From Paenibacillus mangrovi (GTDB lineage Bacteria > Bacillota > Bacilli > Paenibacillales > Paenibacillaceae), in NCBI RefSeq assembly GCF_022898935.1, contig NZ_JALIRP010000005.1:62001-126000 (forward strand): DNA of 64,000 nucleotides. The letters run 5' to 3'. Each line of letters opens with the position of its first letter. The stretch's first letter is position 1. This document shows, one piece after another, positions 22,719 through 33,313 of this stretch. The notes below the pieces were generated by a model. The model made no database searches. It was not told the origin of the DNA and saw nothing but the letters and a program-made list of their open reading frames with translations. The translations under genes were made by a program, and so were the position numbers.

Positions 22719-25700
22719 TTATTTCCACCCGCTTCTTGGAGGATTCTTCGTCCAATCCCATACGTGGGTATGCGGCACTTTTGGATGTTCTTTAGGATTA
22801 CCATGATCGGTGTAGTCTATATCCCTTTTAGCATTACCTTTACTATCATAGAATCGCCTTTGTATCAATTTATTATTACTATCAACCCTGTCCATATAAG
22901 AGTAAGGTTTTTGATTTTTGGCGGGTAACTTATTATCAGTAACTTGTCCTATTTTTTTTACTTTTTTTGCTGTTGTTGTTACTCCTCGTTTCAAGGTTTT
23001 TCCAATCGCTTTTTTTGCACTCTTTTTAACCACTGCTTTAACGACTTGTTTCGCAACAACTTTAACTACAATAACAATGACGAGAACCAAAAAAGGATTA
23101 TTACCATCTTCGTCGGTTAATGTAACCGGATTATTCAGCGCGTAACTATACCCATTTTGATTCAGCGGATTATCTAAATCGCTTCCTTGATCGGGATCAA
23201 GTGATATAAAAACTCCATTTGACGGATTATAGTAACGAGCCATCAAGTAGTATAATCCTGAGGCTTGGTCATAACGGTACCCAGCATATCGATATGGATT
23301 GCTTTCAGCCATGGTTCCGTTTTGTTCAAGAATATTTCCCCAAGCATCATACTCGTAGTGGGCAACCGCTTGACCTGCGGAATCCGTTAAACTTACAACA
23401 TCACCATGACTGTTGAGGTGATAAAAGTAGGTTTGTCCGTTTTGGATCATAGCAACAGGATTGTTATCATTATCCCACACATATTGTGTAATTACTTGAT
23501 TGTTGTCGTCTGTCTCATAAATTACATGGTTACCTTCATAAAAATAATTCGTTGTTCCCGAAGCTGCTATGACCTGGGTCCGTCTTCCCTGTTCATCATA
23601 GCTTGCTTTGAATATGGACTTGCCCGAACTATCTTTTATCTCCATTAGTTGATCAAATGCATCATAAGTGTATGTCCATTTTCCATCATCGACCAAGTTA
23701 CCGTCTGCATCGTAGCTGTATTCTTGGTCACCTACTCCCACCAGTTGGTTTCCATCATTATAGGTATACTTTGTCGTTACTGGTGTACCACCCGAAGTCA
23801 CTGTCTTTTCAGTTCTATTTCCTACGCTATCATACGAATAGTGAATGTTTGTTCCATTAGGCAGTGTTTCCTGCTCCAGTTGGTTACGCGTATCATAATC
23901 ATACGAAGTATTACCTGTCGCTGTTTTTATGGTTTTCACATTCCCATTACTATCATAGGTATAAGTATACTCTCTGATAGGGGTTCCAGCTGAGGAGTAA
24001 TCTCCGTAAGTCTCCAATTGATTTCCTTGATTATACGCTGCTTTAGTAACGATACCATTTGCATGTTCTGCTTGGGTTAGATTACCGGCTTTATTATATT
24101 GATAGTTCACCAAGCTGCGATCGTCTTTCGAAATCTTTATCAGTTGATCTAACTCCGAATAATCATAATGCAACTTAGATGATGTAGTGCCGGCAGTATA
24201 AAGGAAATCTTGTAACTGACTATTTGCATTGTATGAATAGCCCTTTGTGTTCCCGCGATCTGTTTCAGAAGCAACTAATCCGTTATCTTTATAGGTAAAT
24301 GCCCGGACTCCGTTGTTAACCTTCACCAATTCACCGTTGTCATTATACTGATATGCCCATTTTTCTTGGCCGCCCACAGTTATAGTTTTGGGCTGATTCA
24401 ATGAAGTATAGGCGTTGGAAATAATATTTCCATTAGGTGTGGTTGTTTGCGTCAGGTTTCCATTTGAATCATAGGTGTTTTCCGTAATATTACTAAGTGG
24501 ATCTGTTTTCTTGGTAACCTGGTTCAGTCCGTTATAGGAATAGTTCGTTGCTTTTTGCTTTGCATTTATGGATTGAACAAGGTTTCCGGAATAATCATAG
24601 ATATACTTCGTTGCATTATCAGCTGCATCAGTAACTTGTTGAAGACGATTTAGTTTGTCATATTGATAGCTCGTCTTATTTCCATTCCCATCTGTTTCAC
24701 TTAGGACGTTACCTACAGAGTCTGTGATTACGGTAGTGGTGTTTCCGGCAGCATCACGAACAGACTTGATATCATTACCTTTATCGTCATAGCTGTAGGT
24801 TTCGACAGATTGGTCTGGGTTGGTAACGGTTTTTAAGTTCCCGTAACTATCGTATACATACGTGGTGACCTGCTGTTTAGGATCAACCATTGTCTCAAGA
24901 TCTCCGTTGTCGGTATACGTATACGTAGTTATGTTTTTATTAGGATCCGTTTCTTTTACCACATGGCTTAGACCATCATATACATATTCCGTTAGATTTC
25001 CGGATTCATCGGTCTCAGTTAGTACATTTCCTTTGTCATCATAGGATTGCTGTGTAAAGGTTCCATCCGGATTCGTTATTTTAGTTACATTGTAATTGGA
25101 ATCCAGAGTATATTTCGTTACTGCGCCTGCAGCATCCTTTATAGTTTCCGCGACATAATTGGAATTCAATGTATAGTATGTTGTATTTCCATTCGGGTCG
25201 GTGACATCGGCGGTATGCTGGTTTATATCATAATGATACGTAGTTGCCGGGCGTTCCGATGGATCCGAACCGGATCCGTCAGCTGAAGGTTCTTGAACTT
25301 TAGAAAGATATTCTTGGTCATATGTGTACGTAGTTAATCGGTTATTGGGGTCAAAAATGGTTTTAATATAATTCCCGCCATAACCAAACAGAGTCCGGCT
25401 GTAGGTTCCATCATCGCTGTATTGATCAACCGTAATGAGCTTTCCATTCTGATACGTATAGTCTGTTTTACGACCATCCAACATAGCATAATCCACCATA
25501 CCGCCCGCGTCATAGGTAAATGTAATGGTCCGTCCGGACGGATCGATGATCTCCGTTAGATTGCCGTTCGTAGCATGTTTATAAGTAATTTTGTTCCCGT
25601 GCAGATCTTGTTCATAACTAATAATGGCCCTAGTAATGCTCACCTGGTCATCATTAGATACGACATCAAAATGATTGATGTACCCATTTTTATCTTTAAG

Positions 25701-27405
25701 CTCATATCCTGTTGTCGCACCGTTGGAATCCTTCTGCTTACTTAAGGTCAAATAATCTCCTGGTGATGACGAATATGTACCGGAAGACGAATTATATTGA
25801 AATTCATGCGAAGTCCCATCCGCATCCGTGAATATAGCCGTACCTGTCTTATAGGCATCAATAATCGTTTCCGAGCCGGTATACGACCAGCCATATCCGA
25901 AAGGAGACCCTTCACTCGACTTGGAGTTATATGTGCGGATAAAATCAAGGGATACATTCCCACGACCAGCTAAGGAATAGTCGGTAAACTGAATGACATT
26001 ATTCCCTGTCCCAAGGTTGGTATAGCTCGTTCCATTGGAAATTGGGTGGGGTTCATACGTCCAGTAGTCCTCCAAACCTAACCGGCTGGCCGATGTGTAC
26101 GTAACACTAAGGAGTGGCGAGTAGGCACTATTTGCGGTATCATCGCCTGAAATGAACTTTTTATAACTGTTCGTAGTTTCTGAACTACTCTTTAATAACA
26201 GGCCTTTGTTTGTACTGGAATCGTTAATCCATTTCTCGACCATGTTGGATGGCAAGGACCATTTGTAATTGACTGCAAGGGAAGTTAAGGGTCCTAAAGT
26301 TGTGGTAGCAACCTGAGACGCATTAAAGTCCCCACCTTGTTTTGCCCAGAGATTAGTCGCATCGGCGTACATCCAAGAAGCCGAGTATTCCGTCCAAGCT
26401 GTGTTCACCCCGTGTAAAGTGACATCAATATTGGTATCATTGGAAACAGCGGCCAGCCATAGATTTAAGTCAGCGGTTAATACCTTGGCTCCTCTGGGAA
26501 TTGAGGTCGTATCAAACTGGATTAAGGAACGAATGACATTCGAGCTGGTGGAATCTTTGTAGAGTCCTACCCCTAACGTTGTATCTGTAGCCCCAGTTTG
26601 TTTCGGAAAGGCACTTCTAATATTCGTGTCAGCAAGCTGATACGTAGGCTGAAATTTTACAATAGTAGGGTCGATGATGACAGGATAAACCCGATTGGTT
26701 TGATTCAACCATTCTGTACTTGGAATCACGTCAATGTATAGCTTGCCATTTTTCTTTTTCAAATCATAATGAACATCATAAGATAATGCTTCTTCCGGAT
26801 ACGTGTTCACTCCGTTGACTTGAGCATATCCTTCTGGTTTATACGAGTCATACATGAAAGGTTTATCAATTTTGTACTCTGTATCACCGGTTTCTGGATT
26901 AAAGAGGGAAATGGATCCATCTGTTTCTTGACGATAATCCAAATTGTTCAAATTTAATGAAAAAGAATATGAAACAGCCTTATTCCCAACTGGATTTTTG
27001 TTGATCTTGATCTCTTCCTTAACCCGATCGTTCCCAAGCGAGTAGGTTAATTCTGAATCTGGGAAAATTCCTTTGTAAGTGATTTTATTATTTGAAACAT
27101 TTCCGTTAGTTGCAGTTCCTGACATTGCATTTTTGGAGGTACCTTCATGTACAGGGTTAAGACCAATAGAATAATCATCCTCTTTGACCTCGATTAAGTC
27201 ACTATTGGCACTCTGTTTCTTATCAAAAGATACTTTAAAGGCATGCTCGTTATTAAAAACTTCCTGATTGTTCGATTCAAGTGTGTTCTCAATAGGCAGC
27301 CACTGATTTTTCACTTTATCCTTATAGTGAATTGGAGTTTCTGAGATTTGCGTCGTGTACGTTCCATCTTCATTTAGGAACGTTTTTGATTTCTCCGTTC
27401 GTAAT
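22719..27405 (-). CDS. RHS/YD-repeat polymorphic toxin (WapA-like), main part
   Basis: A cell-surface or secreted toxin carrier. The open frame runs from about 27405 (INELRTEKSKTFLNEDGTY) with the first usable start (GTG) at 27314, giving 1531 residues. N-terminal region: a DNRLRE/CBM-like jelly roll (NIRSAFPKQTGATDTTLGVG, RSLIQFDTTSIPRGA). Then about 35 YD repeats (YxYDxxGNL) that fold into a shell around the toxin, and the RHS core end RYDQASGLYYLMARYYNPSNG with the TDEDG boundary. The last 110 residues are variable: a hydrophobic/lysine stretch, then DIDYTDHGNPKEHPKVPHTH and WDWTKNPPRSGWK, a short toxin tip whose H/D-rich motif suggests a nuclease-like domain (inferred). The signal peptide is in a different frame at 27406-27603. 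The cognate immunity gene follows. Confidence 0.85.
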
Positions 27406-27603
27406 TCATTGATTTCTTTCTTTCTTTTCTTTCTTTACTTTCTGGTGAGAGGCGCCATTTGATGATTGTTGAAACGATGTTGCAGCATTACTTTCGTCCT
27501 GTGCAGCCCATAGCTCCGTATGGCCAAACGATGAAGTGGTAAATAATGAGACGGCAAGAATTGCGCTGAGTACCTTTTTATAGGTACGCTTTTTCTTTTC
27601 CAT
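27406..27603 (-). pseudogene. RHS toxin signal-peptide segment, split from the toxin by a frameshift
   Basis: A 65-residue frame MEKKKRTYKKVLSAILAVSLFTTSSFGHTELWA... ends at a TGA at 27406-27408. It is a Sec signal peptide plus a linker and a lysine/glutamate run (KVKKEKKERNQ). GGGGG before the ATG at 27603 is a good ribosome binding site. The toxin frame is open through the same region, and deleting one base joins the two. The tract coding the lysine/glutamate run is AAAG-AAAG-AAAAG-AAAG-AAAG (27413-27437), with one extra A at 27425-27428. So the two frames are one gene, either truly frameshifted, phase-variable, or misread in assembly. Confidence 0.75.
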
Positions 27604-27870
27604 ATTGTTTCCCCCTTTTATACTTTTTTGCAGCAAGAAAATTTATACCATAAGTTGGCTATGTTTTTCTATTAATAATATATTCCATTAGTAAAATCAT
27701 TGACTTTTGGTCAAGTTTCATATGAGAAGGGCAGATCAACTAATTCATTTAGCTGAGATAACTTTGGCGAATATTAAAAACGGGGACTGAATTGAGCAAG
27801 CTAAAAATAGCCTGAGAATTTTTAAATCACGAAAAATTCCTCATTATTTATGACACCGTACAAAAAAATG

Positions 27871-27898
27871 TTGCAACTGATCCGGTATTGCATATAAT
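27871..27898 (+). promoter_or_regulatory. Sigma-A promoter of fabH
   Basis: TTGCAA (27871-27876), 16 bases, TATAAT (27893-27898). The -10 box is perfect and the -35 box differs at two positions. It is directly followed by the FapR-like operator. Confidence 0.7.
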
Positions 27899-27926
27899 TA
27901 GTACCAAGTACTATTACTTGATACTA
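27898..27926. promoter_or_regulatory. FapR-like operator in front of fabH
   Basis: TTAGTACCAAGTACTAT (27898-27914) closely resembles the FapR operator known from Bacillus and Staphylococcus (TTAGTACC followed by TACTAA). A larger dyad TAGTACCAAGT ... ACTTGATACTA (27899-27909 and 27916-27926, one mismatch) surrounds the likely transcription start. FapR senses malonyl-CoA and represses fatty-acid synthesis genes, including fabH, in relatives. Confidence 0.6.
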
Positions 27927-27986
27927 TATTTGCGGATATGAGTATTTCGTTAACGATCCCATAACCCACGAGGAGGAGAGAGAACA

Positions 27987-28985
27987 ATGATCACGACAGC
28001 ATCCAAAGCAAGAATAACTGCAATTGGGACGTACGTGCCTGAACGGAGATTGACGAATGAGGACCTAGAAAAGCTCGTAGATACGAATGATGAGTGGATT
28101 GTGCAGCGGACCGGAATGAGAGAACGGCGGATCAGCGGCGAACAGGAATTCACTTCCGATCTGTGCATACGAGCGGTAGAGAATTTGATGCAAACCTATG
28201 ACAAGAGCGTTCAGGATGTAGATCTGATCATTGTGGCCACTACCACTGCGGATTACCCTTTTCCGAGCGTTGCCTGCCTCATCCAGGAGCATTTCCAGAT
28301 CCAATGCACAGGGGCTTTTGACTTGAACGCAACCTGCGCCGGATTCGCGTACGGATTGCATGTGGCTAACGGGCTGATCAGCTCGGGACTGCATCGTAAA
28401 GTACTGGTAGTGGGCGGAGAAACTCTGTCCAAAGTAACCGATTATACGGATCGGACAACCTGCATTTTATTCGGCGATGGCGCCGGGGCCGTACTGGTGG
28501 AGGCTGACGAGGAGAATCCGGGATTCGTGGCATCCATTCAAGGTACGGACGGCAGCGGCGCAATGCATGTCTACCGTTCCGGCATATCCAAATCGATGGA
28601 TGGACTCCCGCTGCAAGGTAATGGGTACATGGTTCAAAACGGGCGTGAAGTGTATAAATGGGCTACGCGGACGGTCGCGGCAGGCATTAAAGAGCTGCTG
28701 CTCTGCACCCACATGAAAATCGAAGATATCGACTGGTTCGTACCCCACAGCGCGAACCTCAGAATGATTGAATCGATGTGCGAGAAATCGGGATTTTCGC
28801 TTGAGGACACGCTCTACAGCGTAGAGTATATGGGGAATACTTCGGCGGCCTCCATCCCGCTGGCGCTGGGTCTCGGGGTGCAGGAAGGAAGATTGAAGCA
28901 TGGAGACACCCTGCTGCTGTATGGCTTTGGCGGCGGTTTGACCCATGCGGGCATGATCGTAAAATGGGGCGTACCGGATCTGTAA
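27987..28985 (+). CDS. fabH: Beta-ketoacyl-ACP synthase III
   Basis: A 332-residue condensing enzyme that starts fatty-acid synthesis by joining an acyl-CoA primer to malonyl-ACP. The thiolase-fold catalytic triad is complete: cysteine 117 in FDLNATCAGFAYGL, histidine in WFVPHSANLRMIE near 250 and asparagine in YMGNTSAASIPLAL near 280. The N-terminal GTYVPERRLTNEDLEKLVDTNDEW and RTGMRERRI are characteristic. GAGGAGGAG precedes the ATG. It is transcribed alone: FapR-like operator upstream, terminator downstream at 29072-29109, and divergent from the toxin locus. It may be a second fabH copy, since the main fab cluster genes (fabF, acpP, fapR-plsX) are absent here. Confidence 0.93.
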   Translation: MITTASKARITAIGTYVPERRLTNEDLEKLVDTNDEWIVQRTGMRERRISGEQEFTSDLCIRAVENLMQTYDKSVQDVDLIIVATTTADYPFPSVACLIQEHFQIQCTGAFDLNATCAGFAYGLHVANGLISSGLHRKVLVVGGETLSKVTDYTDRTTCILFGDGAGAVLVEADEENPGFVASIQGTDGSGAMHVYRSGISKSMDGLPLQGNGYMVQNGREVYKWATRTVAAGIKELLLCTHMKIEDIDWFVPHSANLRMIESMCEKSGFSLEDTLYSVEYMGNTSAASIPLALGLGVQEGRLKHGDTLLLYGFGGGLTHAGMIVKWGVPDL

Positions 28986-29071
28986 AAACGACAGCAGAGG
29001 ATAAGGAAGAACTGAAATAAAAGATCAAACTGGAAGATATGAATATGAAATTGGCAGACTTATTGCAGCAA

Positions 29072-29109
29072 AGCCGGCTCTATGGCAATCATAGAGACCG
29101 GCTCTTTTT
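29072..29109 (+). terminator. Terminator of fabH
   Basis: AGCCGGCTCTATG (29072-29084) pairs with CATAGAGACCGGCT (29090-29103), one bulge, followed by CTTTTTA. It may also serve argH on the other strand. Confidence 0.8.
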
Positions 29110-29211
29110 AGGTGAATGACTTCGATCGCGGCTTCGCTTTAACGGCGGTAGAATCAGAGATTCCAATGCCGGCTCACGTCTTATCATACGGACTATTTTA
29201 ACGGAAAATTA

Positions 29212-30615
29212 TTATTGATGCTCTTCCAGCCACTGCTCGGTCATATTCATCAGCACTTCGCTGCGCTTGATGGCATCCGCCACCTGATCCGTAGCCGTAC
29301 CGCCATAGACGTTACGAGCGTTCACCACCGTCTCCGGCTGCAGCACTTGATAGATCGCATCGTCGAAGAGATCAGAGAACTGCTTGAACTCATCCATCGT
29401 CAGATCGAGCAGATATTTGCCGTTCTGGATGCAGTAGAGCACCGTTTTTCCGATGACTTCATGCGCCTGACGGAACGGAAGACCTTTGCCCACAAGGAAG
29501 TCGGCAATATCTGTCGCATTGGAGAAGTCTTTGTTCACAGCTTCGCGCATCCGCGATTTGTTCACCTTCATGGAGGCAATCATCGGTGCGAACAGCTGCA
29601 GCGCGCCTTCAAGCGTCGCGACGGTGTCAAACATGCCTTCCTTGTCTTCCTGCATATCTTTGTTGTAGGCAAGCGGCAGCGATTTCAGCACGGTGAGAAG
29701 CCCCATCAGATTGCCATAGACGCGGCCTGTTTTACCGCGAACCAGCTCCGGCACGTCCGGATTCTTCTTCTGCGGCATGATGCTGCTGCCAGTACAGAAC
29801 GCATCGTCCAGCTCGATGAAGTTGAACTCAGTGCTGCTCCACAGCACAAGCTCTTCTGACAGACGGGAAAGATGCATCATGATGATCGAAGCGTGGGACA
29901 GGAATTCCAGGATAAAGTCGCGGTCGCTGACAGCGTCGAGGCTGTTTTCATAGACGCGGTCGAACTGCAGCTGCTCCGCCACAAAATGGCGGTCAATCGG
30001 GAATGTCGTCCCAGCCAGCGCGCCCGCACCCAGCGGAAGCACGTTGATGCGTTTGTAGCTATCCATCAGGCGCTCAATGTCACGCTGAAACATCGATACA
30101 TAGGCCATCAAATGATGGGCGAACAGAATCGGCTGCGCCCGCTGCAGATGTGTGTATCCGGGAACGATCGTGTCCAGATTGTCTCTGGCTTGCACCACCA
30201 GCGATTTTTGCAGCTCATACAGCATACCCGACAGCTCCACCACGCGTTTGCGAAGGTACAAATGCATGTCGGTTGCCACCTGGTCGTTACGACTGCGTCC
30301 TGTATGCAGTTTGCCGCCAACGGGACCGATCTCGGCAATCAGGTTCTTTTCAACATTCATATGGATGTCTTCATCCGATACCGAGAACTCGATCTCGCCT
30401 TTATGAATTTTATCCAGCACCTTGTTCAGGCCCGCTTTGATGGTTTCCACATCTTCCTGTGGCAAAATCCCGCATTTGCCCAGCATAGTCACATGAGCAA
30501 GGCTCCCTTGAATGTCTTCCTCGGCAAGCGCCTGGTCAAAACCGATCGATGCGGTATACTCGTCCACCAAATGGTTGGTCTGCTTCGTAAAGCGCCCTCC
30601 CCACAGTTTACTCAT
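29212..30615 (-). CDS. argH: Argininosuccinate lyase
   Basis: A 467-residue tetrameric lyase that splits argininosuccinate into arginine and fumarate, the last step of arginine synthesis. Family marks: KLWGGRF at the N-terminus, [13 protein letters not shown] (104-116), [10 protein letters not shown] with the catalytic threonine/histidine pair (154-163) and the flexible signature loop [12 protein letters not shown] (276-287) with the catalytic serine. Length is normal. It is the last gene of the arg cluster, 113 bases after argG. Confidence 0.97.
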   Translation of the reverse strand: MSKLWGGRFTKQTNHLVDEYTASIGFDQALAEEDIQGSLAHVTMLGKCGILPQEDVETIKAGLNKVLDKIHKGEIEFSVSDEDIHMNVEKNLIAEIGPVGGKLHTGRSRNDQVATDMHLYLRKRVVELSGMLYELQKSLVVQARDNLDTIVPGYTHLQRAQPILFAHHLMAYVSMFQRDIERLMDSYKRINVLPLGAGALAGTTFPIDRHFVAEQLQFDRVYENSLDAVSDRDFILEFLSHASIIMMHLSRLSEELVLWSSTEFNFIELDDAFCTGSSIMPQKKNPDVPELVRGKTGRVYGNLMGLLTVLKSLPLAYNKDMQEDKEGMFDTVATLEGALQLFAPMIASMKVNKSRMREAVNKDFSNATDIADFLVGKGLPFRQAHEVIGKTVLYCIQNGKYLLDLTMDEFKQFSDLFDDAIYQVLQPETVVNARNVYGGTATDQVADAIKRSEVLMNMTEQWLEEHQ

Positions 30616-30728
30616 TTATGTTCTCTCCTCTCTGATACGGCAGAGGGCCGTCCCTTCTCGCCTAAGAAAAGGAACGGCCGCAAGTGCCTTGCCATGTGCA
30701 GCCTAACTCATATATGGATACAGTACGA

Positions 30729-31961
30729 TTATTGGTTCTGTTCTACACCTGTGCCTACTTTAAGACGGAGCGCGTTCAGGCGGATAAAGCCCGTTGCATC
30801 CCCCTGATCGTAAGCTTGCGTCGGATCGGCTTCCATTGTCGCGATATCCGGATTGTACAAGCTGACCGGACTCTTCACGCCTGCAGCGATAATGTTGCCT
30901 TTGTACAGCTTCACACGGACGGTACCCGTCACGTTCTTTTGGCTTTCCGTTACGAGTGCCTGCACAGCCAGACGTTCTGGTGCGAACCAGAAACCGTTGT
31001 ACACGAGCGTACTGTAGCGGGTAATCAGGCTGTCACGCAGATTCATGACTTCGCGGTCCATCGTGATGGATTCCATTTTGCGGTGAGCTGTGAACAAAAT
31101 CGTTCCGCCTGGCGTTTCATATACACCACGGCTCTTCATGCCAACAAAACGGTTTTCCACCATGTCGACGCGTCCAATGCCGTGTTTGCCGCCCAGCTCG
31201 TTGAGTTTTTCCATCACTTGCAGCGGGTTCAGCTTTTCGCCGTTCAGTGCCACGCAGTTGCCTTGGGTGAACTCAAGATCCAGGTATTCCGCTTCATCCG
31301 GCGCATCCTCAGGGGAGTTGCTCAGCAGGAACATTTCTTTATTTTCTGGTGCGCTTGCATCGAACCAAGGATCCTCCAGCACGCCGCTCTCATAGCTGAT
31401 ATGCAGCAGGTTACGGTCCATGGAGTAAGGCTTGGCAGCAGATGCGGTAACCGGAATGCCATGTTTTTCGGCAAAAGCGATCATTTCAGCACGACCCGGG
31501 AAGTCATTGCGGAATTCTTCAAGACGCCATGGCGCGATCACTTGGATATCCGGAGCCAGTGCGGCTACGCCCAGCTCGAAACGAACCTGGTCATTCCCTT
31601 TGCCGGTCGCCCCATGGGCAATCGCCGTTGCGCCTTCGGCACGGGCAATTTCCACCATACGTTTAGCGATCAGCGGACGCGCAATGCTGGTACCGAGCAG
31701 GTACTGGCCTTCATACAACGCGCCTGCCTGGAACATTGGATAAATGAAGTCCTTCGCGAACTCATCGCGCAGATCGTCGATATACACTTTGGAAGCGCCT
31801 GTTGCCAGCGCTTTTTCTTCAAGCCCGTCGAGCTCTTCCTTTTGTCCGATATCCGCTGTAAAAGCGATGATTTCCGCATCATAGGTTTCTTTGAGCCATT
31901 TAAGAATAATAGATGTGTCCAGCCCGCCGGAGTACGCGAGCACGATTTTTTCTTTTGCCAT
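30729..31961 (-). CDS. argG: Argininosuccinate synthase
   Basis: A 410-residue enzyme that condenses citrulline and aspartate with ATP to argininosuccinate. The PP-loop ATP motif [11 protein letters not shown] is at residues 8-18. [21 protein letters not shown] (about 110-130) and the citrulline/aspartate-binding [25 protein letters not shown] region are complete. It lies between argF, with a copy of the dispersed repeat in the 245-base gap, and argH. Confidence 0.97.
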   Translation of the reverse strand: MAKEKIVLAYSGGLDTSIILKWLKETYDAEIIAFTADIGQKEELDGLEEKALATGASKVYIDDLRDEFAKDFIYPMFQAGALYEGQYLLGTSIARPLIAKRMVEIARAEGATAIAHGATGKGNDQVRFELGVAALAPDIQVIAPWRLEEFRNDFPGRAEMIAFAEKHGIPVTASAAKPYSMDRNLLHISYESGVLEDPWFDASAPENKEMFLLSNSPEDAPDEAEYLDLEFTQGNCVALNGEKLNPLQVMEKLNELGGKHGIGRVDMVENRFVGMKSRGVYETPGGTILFTAHRKMESITMDREVMNLRDSLITRYSTLVYNGFWFAPERLAVQALVTESQKNVTGTVRVKLYKGNIIAAGVKSPVSLYNPDIATMEADPTQAYDQGDATGFIRLNALRLKVGTGVEQNQ

Positions 31962-32011
31962 AGTAAACTTCCTTTCGTTGTAAGCATATTAAGTTTGAAA
32001 TTGTGCAATGA

Positions 32012-32155
32012 GACCGCTACGGTTACGGATCGTTCTTCCGATCGCTGTTGTCTCCTAATTTTCTGATTATATTATCAAAGGTTAAAATGACTCGACAAAG
32101 GCGACCGCTGTCGCTTCTTCAGATCGATTCCGTCCCCTCCGCTGCTGCGAGGTTG
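32012..32155. repeat. Dispersed intergenic repeat, copy 2 (most complete)
   Basis: Contains the core CGCTACGGTTACGGATCGTT from 32015, the TCTCCTAATTTTCTGATTAT segment with a small TGAT...ATCA stem, AAAGGTTAAAATGA (shared with copy 3) and, after about 25 bases, TTCTTCAGATCGATTCCGTC (shared with copy 1). It lies in the argF-argG gap on the transcribed minus strand, so it is part of the arg operon mRNA unless a promoter intervenes. No coding potential. Confidence 0.8.
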
Positions 32156-32206
32156 ATCATACACCAATTAGATATGAGCTCATGTACTGCCAAAATAGGT
32201 GACCTT

Positions 32207-33163
32207 TTAACCTATCAACGCAGCCATCAAAGCCTTCTGCGCGTGTAGACGGTTCTCAGCTTGATCGAAAATAACCGAGTTTTTGCCGTCGATCACGCCT
32301 GCGCTCACTTCTTCCCCGCGGTGTGCAGGCAGGCAGTGCATGAATAGGTAATCGCTCTTGGCGCCCTTCACCAGCTCTTCGTCCACTTGGTAGTCTTTGA
32401 ATGCCGTCTCGCGGATTTTTTGCTCCTCTTCAAAGCCCATGCTTGCCCATACATCCGTATAGATAGCGTCGGCGTCCTTCACGGCTTCCTTCGGACTGTG
32501 CGTCACGACGATTTCCGCTCGGGTCTCCTTCGCAATCTCGCGGCTCTGCTTCACCACTTCGGGATCCGGCTCGTAGCCTTCCGGACTTGCAATCGATACA
32601 TGCACGCCGAGCTTCGCTCCACCGATCATGAGGGAATGCGCCATGTTGTTTCCGTCGCCGATGTAAGCCAGCTTGAGGCCTTTCAGCGTACCTTTGTGCT
32701 CGAGGATCGTTTGGTAGTCAGCCAGCACCTGGCACGGATGCGCCAGATCGCTGAGTCCGTTAATGACCGGTACGGATGCGTATTTGGCCAGGTCAACGAC
32801 GTTGTGATGTCCGAATGTGCGGATCATGATGCCGTCGAGATAGCGGGAAAGCACCTGGGCGGTATCGCTGATAATTTCGCCGCGTCCGAGCTGGATGTCG
32901 TTTTTGCTTAAAAAGAGTGCATGCGCTCCAAGCTGGAACGCTCCGACCTCAAAGGATACGCGCGTACGGGTTGAGGATTTTTCGAAAATAAGTCCGATCG
33001 TTTTGCCTTTCAGTGGCTGGTAGACCTCGCCGTTTTTTTGCTTGCGTTTCAGTTCAATCGCCAATTCGAGCAAATACTGAATCTCTTCCGTGGTGTAGTC
33101 GTCCAGTTCAAGCAAGTCCCGGCCTTTTAGGTTTACATGCTGCAGCTGTTCCGTTTGGGTCAT
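32207..33163 (-). CDS. argF: Ornithine carbamoyltransferase
   Basis: A 318-residue trimeric transferase making citrulline from ornithine and carbamoyl phosphate. The carbamoyl-phosphate motif STRTR is at 64-68, LAHPCQVLAD near 140 and the ornithine-loop MHCLPAHRGEEVS near 275. It follows argD after 150 bases that contain copy 3 of the repeat. No carAB genes lie beside it, unlike in the Bacillus subtilis argCJBD-carAB-argF operon. Confidence 0.97.
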   Translation of the reverse strand: MTQTEQLQHVNLKGRDLLELDDYTTEEIQYLLELAIELKRKQKNGEVYQPLKGKTIGLIFEKSSTRTRVSFEVGAFQLGAHALFLSKNDIQLGRGEIISDTAQVLSRYLDGIMIRTFGHHNVVDLAKYASVPVINGLSDLAHPCQVLADYQTILEHKGTLKGLKLAYIGDGNNMAHSLMIGGAKLGVHVSIASPEGYEPDPEVVKQSREIAKETRAEIVVTHSPKEAVKDADAIYTDVWASMGFEEEQKIRETAFKDYQVDEELVKGAKSDYLFMHCLPAHRGEEVSAGVIDGKNSVIFDQAENRLHAQKALMAALIG

Positions 33164-33207
33164 GGGGGTGTCCCTCCTGTTTCACATTAGATTTCCATCT
33201 CGCACAG

Positions 33208-33290
33208 TGAACGCTGCGGTGACGGATCGTTATTCCGAGCACTATCGCCTAATTTATTTGATTAATTATTAATGGTTAAAATGATCAACC
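33208..33290. repeat. Dispersed intergenic repeat, copy 3 (shorter, diverged)
   Basis: ACGCTGCGGTGACGGATCGT from 33211 matches copies 1 and 2 with few changes. It is followed by CCTAATTTATTTGATTAATT and GGTTAAAATGATCAACC, the same order of blocks as copy 2. The second block (AGATCGATTCCGTCC) is missing. It lies in the argD-argF gap. Confidence 0.7.
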
Positions 33291-33313
33291 TAGTGTATTT
33301 AATGTCTGTAATT

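Larger units (their letters stand above)
27604..27986. other. Divergent intergenic region between the RHS toxin and fabH
   Basis: A+T-rich, without coding signs. It must hold the promoter of the RHS gene (not clearly recognised) and the fabH promoter and operator at 27871-27926. Nothing else was found. Confidence 0.6.

Noticed and set aside
23219..25286. Several plus-strand frames opposite the YD repeats
   Set aside because: Periodic repeats in the RHS gene create regularly spaced antisense frames; none has a start signal.
22719..27314. YD repeats considered as a DNA repeat array or CRISPR
   Set aside because: The periodicity is at protein level (YxYDxxGN) with diverged DNA; there are no identical direct repeats with spacers.
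30684..32066. Plus-strand open frame of 460 codons opposite argG
   Set aside because: argG on the minus strand is certain; the antisense frame has no family features.
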